Under the pieces are notes generated by a model, which was given only the letters and a program-made list of their open reading frames with translations, did not search any database and was not told the DNA's origin. A stretch of 64,000 nucleotides of DNA from Streptomyces sp. LaPpAH-108. GTDB taxonomy: Bacteria > Actinomycetota > Actinomycetes > Streptomycetales > Streptomycetaceae. Shown here one piece after another: positions 31,874 to 40,922 of the stretch. The first letter of the stretch is position 1. The number at the start of each line of letters is the position of its first letter. Made by a program: the position numbers and the translations under genes. The stretch is taken from contig NZ_KB891987.1 of the NCBI RefSeq assembly GCF_000373625.1, forward strand, positions 609,080 to 673,079, written 5' to 3'.

Positions 31874-34471
31874 GTGAGCGAGATACCAGCGAAGGCCACG
31901 GAGTCCGAGGACCCGTCGGACGGCGCGAGGAGCGAGGTCGCGGCTGCCGCCACGCGCGGTGAGACACCGTCCGCCGACCTGTGGCAGAGCAGCCCGCCCG
32001 GCTCCATCTACGAGTACATCAAGGTGGCCTCCTTCTCCATCGGCCCCGGCGGACTGGTGGAGCAGTGGAGTCTGCGCGCCGAGCAGCTGCTCGGCGTCCC
32101 GGCCGGACGGGCCGTCGGCATGGACCCCATCGAGGCGTTCGTCGACCCCGACCTGCACGCCCGCGGCCACCGCAAGATGGCCGAGATCCTGGACGGCCGC
32201 GAGTGGACCGGTGTGGTCCCCTTCCGCATGCCGGACCGGGACGACGGCACGCGCGGCGAGGAGGGGCTTGCCGAGGTCTACGTCATGCCCACGAAGACCG
32301 CCGACGGGGAGAACGCCGCCGTCTGCATCGTCGTGGACATCCGCACCTTGCGCAGCATCGAGACCGATCTGGCCGCCTCGCAGGCGATTTTCGGTCAATC
32401 TCCCTTCGGCTTCCTGCTGATCGACGACGATCTGACGGTCCGCCGGGCCAACCAGCGGTTCGCGTCCATCTTCGGCGGGACACCGGACGACCACCGGGGC
32501 AAGGGGGTGCACGACTACCTCCCGCGCGCCGAGGCCGACCGGGTCGCCGCCACCCTGCGCCGGGTGATGGAGACCGGCGAGTCCATCACCGACATGCACG
32601 TCACCGGCTTCGTGCCCGGCTCCGACGAGCGGCGGCACTGGTCGATCAACCTCTACCGCGTCTACAGCGGCAGCGGACGCCCCATCGGCATCGCCTGGCT
32701 CGGCACCGACATCACCGCCCGCCGCGCCGCCGCCCGCGAGGCCGCCGCTGCCCGGCGCAACCTCGCCCTGCTCAACGAGGCCGGTGCCCGCATCGGCAAC
32801 AGCCTCGACCTGGAGACCACCGCGCGCGAACTGCTCGACGTGGTCGTCCCCGGCTTCTGCGACCTGGCCACCGTCGACCTCTGCCAGGGCCTGCTCACCG
32901 GCGACGAGACCCCGCCGGGCCTCGCGGACGGCAGCGCCGAACTGCGCCGGGTCGCCTTTGCCAGCGCCGTCTCCGACGTGCCCTTCGGCGGCTCGGGCGA
33001 ACCGGTCGAGGTCGGCGCGGTCCACCGCTTCCCCTTCAACTCGCCCTGCGCGGACGCCCTGCGCACCGCGCGCCCGCAGCGCGTGCCCGCCGAGGAGGGC
33101 GGGCTCGTGCAGTCCACGCTGGCCGTGCCGATGGTCGCGCACGACACCGTGGTCGGGATCGTGCAGTTCGCCCGCACCAAGGGCAGCGAGCCCTTCGGCG
33201 ACCGCGACCGGGACCTCGCCGTCGAACTCGCCGCCCGCGCCGCCGTCTGCATGGACAACGCGCGCCTGTACCGCCGCGAGCACGAACGCGCCCTGATACT
33301 CCAGCGGTCCCTGCTCCCGCCCGACGACCCCGAGGCGTCAGGCCTGGACATCGCCTGCCGGTATCTGCCCGGCAACGCGGCCACCGAGGTCGGCGGCGAC
33401 TGGTTCGACGTCATCGAACTGCCAGGACACCGCACCGCGTTGGTGGTCGGCGACGTGATGGGACGCGGTCTGCGCGCGGCCGTCGCGATGGGCGAACTGC
33501 GCACCGCGGTGCGCACCCTGGCCCTGCTCGACCTCGAACCGGCCGAAGTCCTCTCGGCGTTGGACGAGATCGCCCGCGGCCTCGGCACCTCGGGCAACGT
33601 CCAGCAGGCCACCCGCGCCGCCCGCCAGCCGCGCGACGCCGACCTGTGCGAGGTCTACCTCGCCACCTGTATCTACGCGGTCTACGACTCCGTCACCCGG
33701 CGCTGCACCTTCGCCAACGCGGGCCATCTGCCCCCGGTCCTGGTGGAGCCCGGCGAGAGCGCGCTGATGCTCGACGTGCCGCCCGGGATGCCGCTGGGCG
33801 TGGGCGGCGAGCCCTTCGAGGAGGTCGAGGTCGAACTCCCCGAGGGCGCCCTGCTCGCCCTCTACACCGACGGCCTGGTCGAGTCCCGAGACCACCCGCT
33901 GGACGAGGGGCTGCAGGCGTTCGTGGGCGCGCTCACCGACCCGGCACGTCCCCTGGAGGACGTGTGCGACCACGTCCTGAACAGCCTGGACACCCGGCAC
34001 GGCGAGGACGACATCGCCCTCCTCCTGGCCCGCGTCCAGGGCCTGCCCGCCGAGTCCGTCGGCGACTGGACCCTGCCGCGCGAGCCGCGCAGCGTGGGCC
34101 GCGCCCGCGAGTACGCCCGCGCCCAGCTGCTCGCCTGGGACCTTGAGCCCCTGGTCGACACCACGGAACTCCTGGTCAGCGAGCTGGTCACCAACGCCCT
34201 GCGGTACGGCGAGGGCGAGATCAGACTCCGGCTGCTGCTCGACCGCACCCTGGTCTGCGAGGTGTGGGACGCGGGCCTCGTCCAGCCCCGCCGCAGGCGC
34301 GCCCGCGACACCGACGAGGGCGGCCGGGGGCTCCAGCTGGTCGGGCTGCTCAGCGCGGCCTGGGGCTCGCGCCGTACCCCGCGCGGCAAGACGGTGTGGT
34401 TCGAACTCCCGCTGCCGGGCGCCGAGAGCACGCTGACGGACCCGGCGGAGGCGCTGCTGAGCCTGTTCTGA
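31874..34471 (+). CDS. PAS-GAF-PP2C (SpoIIE) phosphatase with C-terminal HATPase domain
   Basis: An 865-residue soluble signalling protein. Approximate order: PAS at 35-150, PAS at 165-285 (FGQSPFGFLLIDDDLTVRRA), GAF at 300-460, SpoIIE-type PP2C phosphatase at 480-705 (EVGGDWFDVIEL, VVGDVMGRGLRAA, FANAGHLPPVL, LYTDGLVESRD, EDDIALLLAR), and a GHKL ATPase at 720-860 (LLVSELVTNALRYGEG, GGRGLQLVGLL). Start is GTG at 31874 with GGAGGGG nine bases upstream; an open frame back to 31412 overlaps the previous gene. It can dephosphorylate an anti-sigma antagonist and also bind or phosphorylate its partner, both under sensory control. Confidence 0.93.
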   Translation: MSEIPAKATESEDPSDGARSEVAAAATRGETPSADLWQSSPPGSIYEYIKVASFSIGPGGLVEQWSLRAEQLLGVPAGRAVGMDPIEAFVDPDLHARGHRKMAEILDGREWTGVVPFRMPDRDDGTRGEEGLAEVYVMPTKTADGENAAVCIVVDIRTLRSIETDLAASQAIFGQSPFGFLLIDDDLTVRRANQRFASIFGGTPDDHRGKGVHDYLPRAEADRVAATLRRVMETGESITDMHVTGFVPGSDERRHWSINLYRVYSGSGRPIGIAWLGTDITARRAAAREAAAARRNLALLNEAGARIGNSLDLETTARELLDVVVPGFCDLATVDLCQGLLTGDETPPGLADGSAELRRVAFASAVSDVPFGGSGEPVEVGAVHRFPFNSPCADALRTARPQRVPAEEGGLVQSTLAVPMVAHDTVVGIVQFARTKGSEPFGDRDRDLAVELAARAAVCMDNARLYRREHERALILQRSLLPPDDPEASGLDIACRYLPGNAATEVGGDWFDVIELPGHRTALVVGDVMGRGLRAAVAMGELRTAVRTLALLDLEPAEVLSALDEIARGLGTSGNVQQATRAARQPRDADLCEVYLATCIYAVYDSVTRRCTFANAGHLPPVLVEPGESALMLDVPPGMPLGVGGEPFEEVEVELPEGALLALYTDGLVESRDHPLDEGLQAFVGALTDPARPLEDVCDHVLNSLDTRHGEDDIALLLARVQGLPAESVGDWTLPREPRSVGRAREYARAQLLAWDLEPLVDTTELLVSELVTNALRYGEGEIRLRLLLDRTLVCEVWDAGLVQPRRRRARDTDEGGRGLQLVGLLSAAWGSRRTPRGKTVWFELPLPGAESTLTDPAEALLSLF

Positions 34472-34477
34472 CCGGGC

Positions 34478-36007
34478 TCAGGGAAGTCCGCGGCGGTCCC
34501 GGGTCGCCGGGCCGCCGTAGCTCACCGGCGGCCCGCCGTCCGGCTCCGCGCCGAGCAGCACCCCGCCGAGCACGGCACCGGCGAGCCCTGCGGGATGCCC
34601 GGGTTCCTCGGCGTACGGGGCCGGATACGCCCCCACGTCCGCCTCCGCCGACTCCAGCGCGCGCCGGGCCAGGACGTCCGCCTCGGCGTCGTGCTCGCCC
34701 TCCCGGTCGCGCGCCGCGAGCGCCTGCCGGGCCGCCGCGAGCAGGGTGCGGGCGTCGACGCCGACCGCGCCCCTCCGTACGGCGATGTAGTCCGCCGCCT
34801 CGTCGACGGCGGACTCGGCCACCAGACGCGCGGCCTCGTGCAGCACCTCCGCGCGCGCCTGCCCCGGCCGCCGCACGGCCCCCGTGATCCGGCGCAGCGC
34901 CTCCAGCGGGTCGTACGGCCCCGGGACCTCGCGTACGGCGGCCAGCACCTCCTCGGCCCGGGCGGGGGCCGCCGGATCCTGTTCGGCGGCGGCGAGCGCG
35001 GCCGGGACCAGCCCGGCCGCCTCGGCCAGCCGGGCCGCGAGCCGTTCCACGCCGTCGACCTGGACGCCCGCCTGGGCTATCGCGCCCTCGGCGGCGCGGA
35101 GTTGACGGGCCGCCGCCCGCCCGTCGCCCGCATCGACCGCACGACGCGCCTCGTTGAGCCGGGCGGTCGCGAACACCAGCCGGTCCAAGGCCACTTCGGT
35201 ACAGCGGTCGGCCCGCACGCCGTACCGCTCCCGCAGCGCCGCCACCGTGCCCTGTGCCGCCGCCGCCCGTGCCGTCAGCTCACGGAAGCGCCGCTCCGCG
35301 ACCGCGAGGGGCGCGCCCGGCTCCAGCCCCCGCAGCCGGTCCAGCGCGGGCGCCTGCGCGTCCAGGCGCCGCCCGGCCTCCTCGCACCGGCCGATCACCC
35401 CGGCCAGGGCCTGGCGCCGGGCGTGCGCGTCCTCGGGGACGCCCTCCGCGCACCGGTGGAAGAGGGCGAACGCCGCCGCCAGCTCCGTCTCGGCGGCGCG
35501 CAGCGCCTCGCGCGCCGCCCCGCCCTCCGCCTCCGGGACGTACGACAGCTCCTCCGCCGAGGCCCGTACCCAGTCGTCGGCGTCCACCAGGGCCGCCCGC
35601 GCCCGCCGCTCCAGCTCCCCGGTGCCCGGCTCGGGCGGGGCCGAGGGCGGCACCGCCGGGGTCGTACGGGTCCGCAGCCGCCGGGTGCGCCGTACATAGC
35701 CGTACCCGGCGCCCAGCACGGCGGCGACGGCCACGACGAGCGGCAGGGCGAGGTCGACGGCCGCACCGTCCCGCTCCGCCGCGCCGAAGCCCACGGCCGT
35801 CCGGGTGGTCCCGGCGGGGGAGGTGTCCGCACGCGCCGGGACGGTCGCCGAGACCGTCGGCGGGGCAGCGACGGGATGCCCGGGGGCGTGCGCCGTCGCC
35901 GGGAGCAGGAGCCAGACCGCCGCAGCCGCCCCGCCCGTCAGGGCGTGCGCCACCCGCACGCGTCTGTGTGCCGTGGCGTGCCGGGGGCGCCCCAGGGTGC
36001 TGGTCAC
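34478..36007 (-). CDS. Exported/membrane protein with long helical domain
   Basis: About 509 residues from a GTG at 36007. The N-terminus has a hydrophobic signal (VRVAHALTGGAAAAVWLLLPATAHA), and a second membrane segment (DLALPLVVAVAAVLGAGYGYV) is followed by arginines, placing the remaining ~380 residues inside. That part is almost wholly Ala/Glu/Arg helix, probably coiled coil, and ends in a Gly-rich tail. The layout recalls streptomycete TPM-type membrane proteins, but the TPM domain itself is missing from the short outside segment. The start is uncertain (frame open to 36148). It is convergent with the phosphatase, six bases apart. Confidence 0.65.
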   Translation of the reverse strand: MTSTLGRPRHATAHRRVRVAHALTGGAAAAVWLLLPATAHAPGHPVAAPPTVSATVPARADTSPAGTTRTAVGFGAAERDGAAVDLALPLVVAVAAVLGAGYGYVRRTRRLRTRTTPAVPPSAPPEPGTGELERRARAALVDADDWVRASAEELSYVPEAEGGAAREALRAAETELAAAFALFHRCAEGVPEDAHARRQALAGVIGRCEEAGRRLDAQAPALDRLRGLEPGAPLAVAERRFRELTARAAAAQGTVAALRERYGVRADRCTEVALDRLVFATARLNEARRAVDAGDGRAAARQLRAAEGAIAQAGVQVDGVERLAARLAEAAGLVPAALAAAEQDPAAPARAEEVLAAVREVPGPYDPLEALRRITGAVRRPGQARAEVLHEAARLVAESAVDEAADYIAVRRGAVGVDARTLLAAARQALAARDREGEHDAEADVLARRALESAEADVGAYPAPYAEEPGHPAGLAGAVLGGVLLGAEPDGGPPVSYGGPATRDRRGLP

Positions 36008-36244
36008 CTTTCGGAGCGTATGGGCGGCCGGGCGGCGCCGCGAGTGGGCGGGGAGCGGTGAATGCGGCGCGGTGCGCACGGGCGCCGGGGCCGGTTGCGC
36101 CGCACGGGTGGGCTTGTCGTACGCCCCCGCCGTGTCGCCCGCGATCAAACGACAAAGTCGTTTTCAGTGGATCCAAAGATCTGATCAGCTCCATATACCG
36201 CCACAAGTGATCTCCACGTCCGCGGCTTCCCGGAGGTAGCACAG

Positions 36245-38452
36245 ATGTCCCACGACGGCGTCGGCCTGCGCGCGGTCATGCGCGCGGTCGCCTTCCTCAC
36301 CGCGGGCGCCCTCGCGGTCCCCCTCCTGTCGGGATGCGGCTCCGACGACAAGGCCGACCGTCCCCTGGCCCCGCAGGACATCGCCCTCGCCGCCCGCACC
36401 CAGGTCGCCGAGGGCGGCACCCTGAAGTGGGCCGTGGACGCGGTGCCGGAGACCCTGAACGCCTACCAGGCCGACGCCGACGCGGGCACCACCCGCGTCG
36501 CCCAGGCCGTCCTGCCCTCGATGTTCCGCCTGGACGCCAACGGCGCCCCCGAGGCCAACCCGGCCTATCTGGAGTCGGCCAAGGTCATCGAGACCGAGCC
36601 CCGCCAGGTCGTGCTGTACAAGCTGAACCAGCAGGCGGTCTGGAGCGACGGCCGGGAGATCGGCGCCGCGGACTTCGTCGCCCAGTGGCGCGCCCTGTCC
36701 GGCAAGAACACCGCCTTCTGGACCGCCCGCAACGCCGGGTACGACCGCATCGAGAAGATCGAGCGCGGCGCCAGCGACCTCCAGGTCCGGGTCACCTTCT
36801 CCCGCCCCTACGCGGACTGGAAGTCGCTGTTCTCCCCGCTGTACCCGAAGGACGTCATGGGCACCCCGGACGCCTTCAACGACGGCGCGCGCCGCCAGCT
36901 CAAGACCACCGCGGGCCCCTTCAAGGTCGGCAAGGTCGACACCGCCGCCAAGGACGTGGTCCTCACCCGCAACCCGCGCTGGTGGGGCGAGCCCGCCAAG
37001 CTCGACCAGATCGTGCTGCACGCGGTGCCCCGCACCGACCGCACCACCGCGCTGGCCGACGGCACCGTCGACGTCGCGGACATCGACGCCTCCGACGCCC
37101 AGCGCATCGGCTCCGCCAGCGGCGGCAACGGCGCGGGCAGCCCGCTCCAGGGCGGCGGCAAGACCTCGGCGAAGAAGCTCCGCTCCTGGGCGCTCGCCCA
37201 CGGCCTGGAGTCCGAGAAGGTCCACGCGGGCCAGAAGACGCTGCGCAAGGCGATCACCCGGTACCTGGACGAGCAGGAGGCGCTGCGCTCCTACGACGTC
37301 CGCAAGTCGCTGGAGCCCGCCTATACCCAGCTCGCCATGAACGGCGCGAGCGGCCTCCTCTCCGACGAGCGGGTCCGCCGGGCCGTGGCCCGCGCCCTGG
37401 ACCGCACGGAGCTGGCCAAGCTCGTCCTCACCCCGCTCGGACTGCCCGCCGTACCGGTCGGCAGCCACCTCGCGCTCGCCGGACAGCCCGACTACGCCGA
37501 CGGCAGCGACGCCCTCGGCGGCCAGGACACCAAGGAGGCCGAGGCGCTGCTCTCCGAGGCGGGCTGGGTGCCGGGCGGCCCGGTCAAGGAGAAGAAGCCG
37601 GACAAGGCGGCGGGCGCCGAGGCCACCAAGGCGGGCGAGGACGAGTCCGAGGGCGGCAAGGACGGCGAGTACGTCGTCGGCGAGGACAACAAGCACCCCG
37701 GGAAGTCCGACGGCAAGGGCGCCGACGACAAGTCCGACGGCAAGGGCTCCGACGGCAAGAACGGTCACGAGGACGGCGGCCGGGACCTCGCCCAGGACGG
37801 CAAGCAGTACTCAGGGCAGGGCGGCGCCCCGGGTGCCTACGCCCCGAAGGGCACCGCGGCCCCGGCCGGCGCCGTCACCGGACCGCTCGCCAAGGACGGC
37901 CAGGCGCTCAACCTGCGCTTCGTGCTCCCCTCGGGCGCGGGCTCGCAGACCCTGGACACCGTCGCCCGGAAGATCACCGCGATGCTGGAGAAGGTCGGCA
38001 TCCGCACGACGATCACCAAGGTCCCGGACGAGAGCTACTTCAAGGACCACATCGCGGCCGGTGACTTCGACCTCGCCCTGTACTCCTGGCCCGGCACCGC
38101 CTTCCCGGCCACCGACGCCCGCCCGATCTACGCCAAGCCCGCCCCGGCCGCCGACGGCTCGGTGAACATCGAGCAGAACTACACCCGCATCGGCACCGAC
38201 CAGGTCGACCAGCTCTTCGACCAGGCCGCCGCCACGCTCGACGCCGACCAGGCGCGCGACCTGCTCCGCAAGGCCGACTCCCGCATCTGGGCGACCGCCT
38301 CCTCCATCCCCCTCTACCAGCGCCCCCAGCTCGTCGGCGCGCGCAAGAACCTGGTCAACGCGGGCGCCTTCGGCTTCCGCACCCCGGTCTACGAGGACAT
38401 GGGCTTCCTGAAGAAGGGCGCGGCGGTCTCCCCCAGCCCGACCAAGAGCTGA
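36245..38452 (+). CDS. Family 5 peptide-binding lipoprotein with low-complexity insert
   Basis: A 735-residue solute-binding protein with a lipoprotein signal: hydrophobic MRAVAFLTAGALAVPL then the lipobox LLSGC. The SBP_bac_5 fold follows (GGTLKWAVDAVPETLNAY, NQQAVWSDGREIGAADFV). At about residues 448-548 it is interrupted by a Lys/Asp/Gly/Glu-rich stretch with no predicted fold, and the SBP fold then resumes (LRFVLPSGAGSQTLD). It is longer than typical (about 540-600) because of that insert. ATG at 36245 has GGAGGT upstream. It has no permease of its own and may serve the transporters downstream or another system. A terminator follows. Confidence 0.88.
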   Translation: MSHDGVGLRAVMRAVAFLTAGALAVPLLSGCGSDDKADRPLAPQDIALAARTQVAEGGTLKWAVDAVPETLNAYQADADAGTTRVAQAVLPSMFRLDANGAPEANPAYLESAKVIETEPRQVVLYKLNQQAVWSDGREIGAADFVAQWRALSGKNTAFWTARNAGYDRIEKIERGASDLQVRVTFSRPYADWKSLFSPLYPKDVMGTPDAFNDGARRQLKTTAGPFKVGKVDTAAKDVVLTRNPRWWGEPAKLDQIVLHAVPRTDRTTALADGTVDVADIDASDAQRIGSASGGNGAGSPLQGGGKTSAKKLRSWALAHGLESEKVHAGQKTLRKAITRYLDEQEALRSYDVRKSLEPAYTQLAMNGASGLLSDERVRRAVARALDRTELAKLVLTPLGLPAVPVGSHLALAGQPDYADGSDALGGQDTKEAEALLSEAGWVPGGPVKEKKPDKAAGAEATKAGEDESEGGKDGEYVVGEDNKHPGKSDGKGADDKSDGKGSDGKNGHEDGGRDLAQDGKQYSGQGGAPGAYAPKGTAAPAGAVTGPLAKDGQALNLRFVLPSGAGSQTLDTVARKITAMLEKVGIRTTITKVPDESYFKDHIAAGDFDLALYSWPGTAFPATDARPIYAKPAPAADGSVNIEQNYTRIGTDQVDQLFDQAAATLDADQARDLLRKADSRIWATASSIPLYQRPQLVGARKNLVNAGAFGFRTPVYEDMGFLKKGAAVSPSPTKS

Positions 38453-38473
38453 ACCCCCTCCCACCTGCTGTTT

Positions 38474-38503
38474 GGCCCTGCGGAGGCCGTCCCCCGCAGG
38501 GCC
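38474..38503 (+). terminator. Terminator after solute-binding lipoprotein gene
   Basis: GGCCCTGCGG (38474-38483) and CCGCAGGGCC (38494-38503) form a perfect 10-bp stem with a 10-base loop, 21 bases after the stop codon and before typA. Confidence 0.75.
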
Positions 38504-38604
38504 ACGTACCATGGGGTGAGGCCGTGGCGTGTCCAGCCCGGCAGGGCCCGCGCAACACAGACGTCCGCGCAGGGCATTCCTCAACTCCGGGAGTACGCCG
38601 CAAT

Positions 38605-40512
38605 ATGGCCACGCGCCACGACATCCGTAACGTCGCCATCGTCGCCCACGTCGACCACGGCAAGACCACCATCGTCGACGGCATGCTGAAGCAGGCCGGC
38701 GCGTTCGCCGCTCACCAGCTCGACTCCGTCGACGACCGGGTCATGGACTCGAACGACCTGGAGCGTGAAAAGGGCATCACGATCCTCGCCAAGAACACGG
38801 CGGTGAAGTACCACCCCAAGGACGGCGGCGAGCCGATCACCATCAACATCATCGACACCCCCGGCCACGCCGACTTCGGTGGCGAGGTCGAGCGCGGTCT
38901 GTCGATGGTCGACGGCGTCGTGCTGCTCGTCGACGCCTCCGAGGGCCCGCTGCCGCAGACCCGCTTCGTGCTGCGCAAGGCGCTCCAGCAGCGGCTGCCC
39001 GTCATCCTGTGCATCAACAAGACGGACCGCCCGGACTCCCGGATCGACGAGGTCGTCAACGAGACGTACGACCTGTTCCTGGACCTGGACGCGGACGAGG
39101 AGCAGATCGAGTTCCCGATCGTCTACGCCTGCGGCCGTGACGGCATCGCCTCGCTGACCAAGCCCGAGGACGGCACGGTCCCCGCGGACTCCACCAGCCT
39201 GGAGCCGTTCTTCTCCACGATCCTGGAGCACATCCCGGCCCCCACGTTCGAGGAGGACGCGCCGCTCCAGGCTCACGTCACCAACCTCGACGCGGACAAC
39301 TTCCTCGGCCGTATCGCGCTGCTCCGCGTCGAGCAGGGCGAGCTGCGCAAGGGCCAGACCGTGGCGTGGATCAAGCGCGACGGCTCGATCCAGAACGTGC
39401 GCATCACCGAGCTGATGATGACCGAGGCGCTCACCCGCAAGCCCGCCGAGGTCGCGGGCCCCGGTGACATCTGCGCCGTCGCCGGTATCCCCGACATCAT
39501 GATCGGCGAGACGCTGGCCGACCCGGAGAACCCGGTCGCGCTGCCGCTGATCACGGTCGACGAGCCCGCGATCTCCATGACCATCGGCACCAACACCTCG
39601 CCGCTGGTCGGCCGCGGCGGCACCGGCAAGGGCGCGGACGCCAAGTCCGCGGTCAAGGACCGCAAGGTCACCGCCCGCCAGGTCAAGGACCGCCTCGACC
39701 GCGAGCTGATCGGTAACGTCTCGTTGCGCGTCCTGGAGACCGAGCGTCCCGACGCCTGGGAGGTCCAGGGCCGTGGTGAGCTGGCGCTCGCCATCCTGGT
39801 CGAGCAGATGCGCCGCGAGGGCTACGAGCTGACCGTCGGCAAGCCGCAGGTCGTCACCCAGATGATCGACGGCAAGGTCCACGAGCCGGTCGAGCGCATG
39901 ACGATCGACGTCCCCGAGGAGCACATGGGCGCCGTCACGCAGCTCATGGGCGTCCGCAAGGGCCGCATGGACAACATGTCGAACCACGGCTCCGGCTGGG
40001 TCCGCCTGGAGTTCGTCGTCCCGTCCCGCGGCCTCATCGGCTTCCGCACGGAGTTCCTGACCCAGACCCGCGGCACGGGCATCGCCCACTCCATCCACGA
40101 GGGCCACGAGCCGTGGTTCGGCAACCTGCAGACCCGTAACAACGGCTCGCTCGTCGCCGACCGCTCCGGCGCCGTCACCGCGTTCGCGATGACGAACCTC
40201 CAGGAGCGCGGTGTGCTGTTCACCGAGCCCGGCACCGAGGTGTACGAGGGCATGATCGTCGGCGAGAACTCGCGCTCCGACGACATGGACGTCAACATCA
40301 CCAAGGAGAAGAAGCTCACGAACATGCGGTCCTCGTCGGCCGACTCGTTCGAGGCGATCGTCCCGCCGCGCAAGCTCTCCCTGGAGCAGTCCCTGGAGTT
40401 CTGCCGCGACGACGAGTGCGTCGAGGTGACCCCGGAGGCCGTGCGCATCCGCAAGGTCGTCCTGGACCAGAAGGAGCGCGGTCGCACCGCGAGCCGCGCC
40501 AAGCACGGCTGA
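38605..40512 (+). CDS. typA: Ribosome-associated GTPase TypA/BipA
   Basis: A 635-residue translational GTPase. G1 is AHVDHGKT at 14-21, switch I carries REKGITI, G3 is DTPGHADFGGEV, and G4 is NKTD. The EF-G-like domains III and V and the BipA-specific C-terminal domain follow, including GRGELALAILVEQMRREGYEL and the conserved RNNGSLVADRSGAVTAFAM. It binds the ribosome in the EF-G site and assists 50S assembly and stress adaptation. ATG at 38605 begins directly with the GTPase domain (MATRHDIRNVAIV). A strong terminator follows. Confidence 0.97.
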   Translation: MATRHDIRNVAIVAHVDHGKTTIVDGMLKQAGAFAAHQLDSVDDRVMDSNDLEREKGITILAKNTAVKYHPKDGGEPITINIIDTPGHADFGGEVERGLSMVDGVVLLVDASEGPLPQTRFVLRKALQQRLPVILCINKTDRPDSRIDEVVNETYDLFLDLDADEEQIEFPIVYACGRDGIASLTKPEDGTVPADSTSLEPFFSTILEHIPAPTFEEDAPLQAHVTNLDADNFLGRIALLRVEQGELRKGQTVAWIKRDGSIQNVRITELMMTEALTRKPAEVAGPGDICAVAGIPDIMIGETLADPENPVALPLITVDEPAISMTIGTNTSPLVGRGGTGKGADAKSAVKDRKVTARQVKDRLDRELIGNVSLRVLETERPDAWEVQGRGELALAILVEQMRREGYELTVGKPQVVTQMIDGKVHEPVERMTIDVPEEHMGAVTQLMGVRKGRMDNMSNHGSGWVRLEFVVPSRGLIGFRTEFLTQTRGTGIAHSIHEGHEPWFGNLQTRNNGSLVADRSGAVTAFAMTNLQERGVLFTEPGTEVYEGMIVGENSRSDDMDVNITKEKKLTNMRSSSADSFEAIVPPRKLSLEQSLEFCRDDECVEVTPEAVRIRKVVLDQKERGRTASRAKHG

Positions 40513-40548
40513 TCACCGCACAGACGCCCCTGAGGGGGCGAGGACCGG

Positions 40549-40580
40549 GCCCGGCTTCTCCCGTGAGGGAGGGGCCGGGC
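40549..40580 (+). terminator. Terminator after typA
   Basis: A 14-bp stem (40549-40562 with 40567-40580), two pairs being G-U and the others Watson-Crick, closed by a GTGA tetraloop. It starts 37 bases after the typA stop. Confidence 0.8.
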
Positions 40581-40922
40581 TTCGTCGTGCCCGCGCGCCG
40601 TGAGGGGGCGCTGTGAACGGCGGATGGACGTGCTGTGCCCGTTCAGGCCGCGTTCGAAAATCGGTGACTTGGTGATCAAGTTTCGGACATGTAAACAAAA
40701 TTAAGGCCGCGCATATCCGGAATGACGGATTACCAAACTCGTTGTCAAGCGCGCCCAGGTGTCAATCCCTGCAATTTTTGCTCAAAATGTTGGAGTTAGG
40801 GATATCCCTATGTCTTCCTCCCTTGACGCGCGTTGAACGCGTTGGCGAAAGTTCCCTCAAACCGCAGAACCTGCCGGTATCAGCGCCACGCTCAACTCTC
40901 CATCCCCCGGGGGAAGACACAC
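40581..40922 (+). promoter_or_regulatory. Upstream region of first oligopeptide ABC operon
   Basis: 342 bases, strikingly AT-rich from 40680 to 40815 for this genome. It must carry the operon promoter(s). A TTGACG at about 40823 and the palindrome at 40797-40810 are the clearest elements. In S. coelicolor the bldK operon of the same layout is developmentally regulated, so this region is worth attention. Confidence 0.5.
40797..40810. promoter_or_regulatory. 14-bp perfect palindrome, possible operator
   Basis: TAGGGATATCCCTA is its own reverse complement and lies 113 bases before the permease start in an AT-rich stretch. Such a sequence is unlikely by chance in this composition. I infer a dimeric repressor or activator site. 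Confidence 0.45.
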
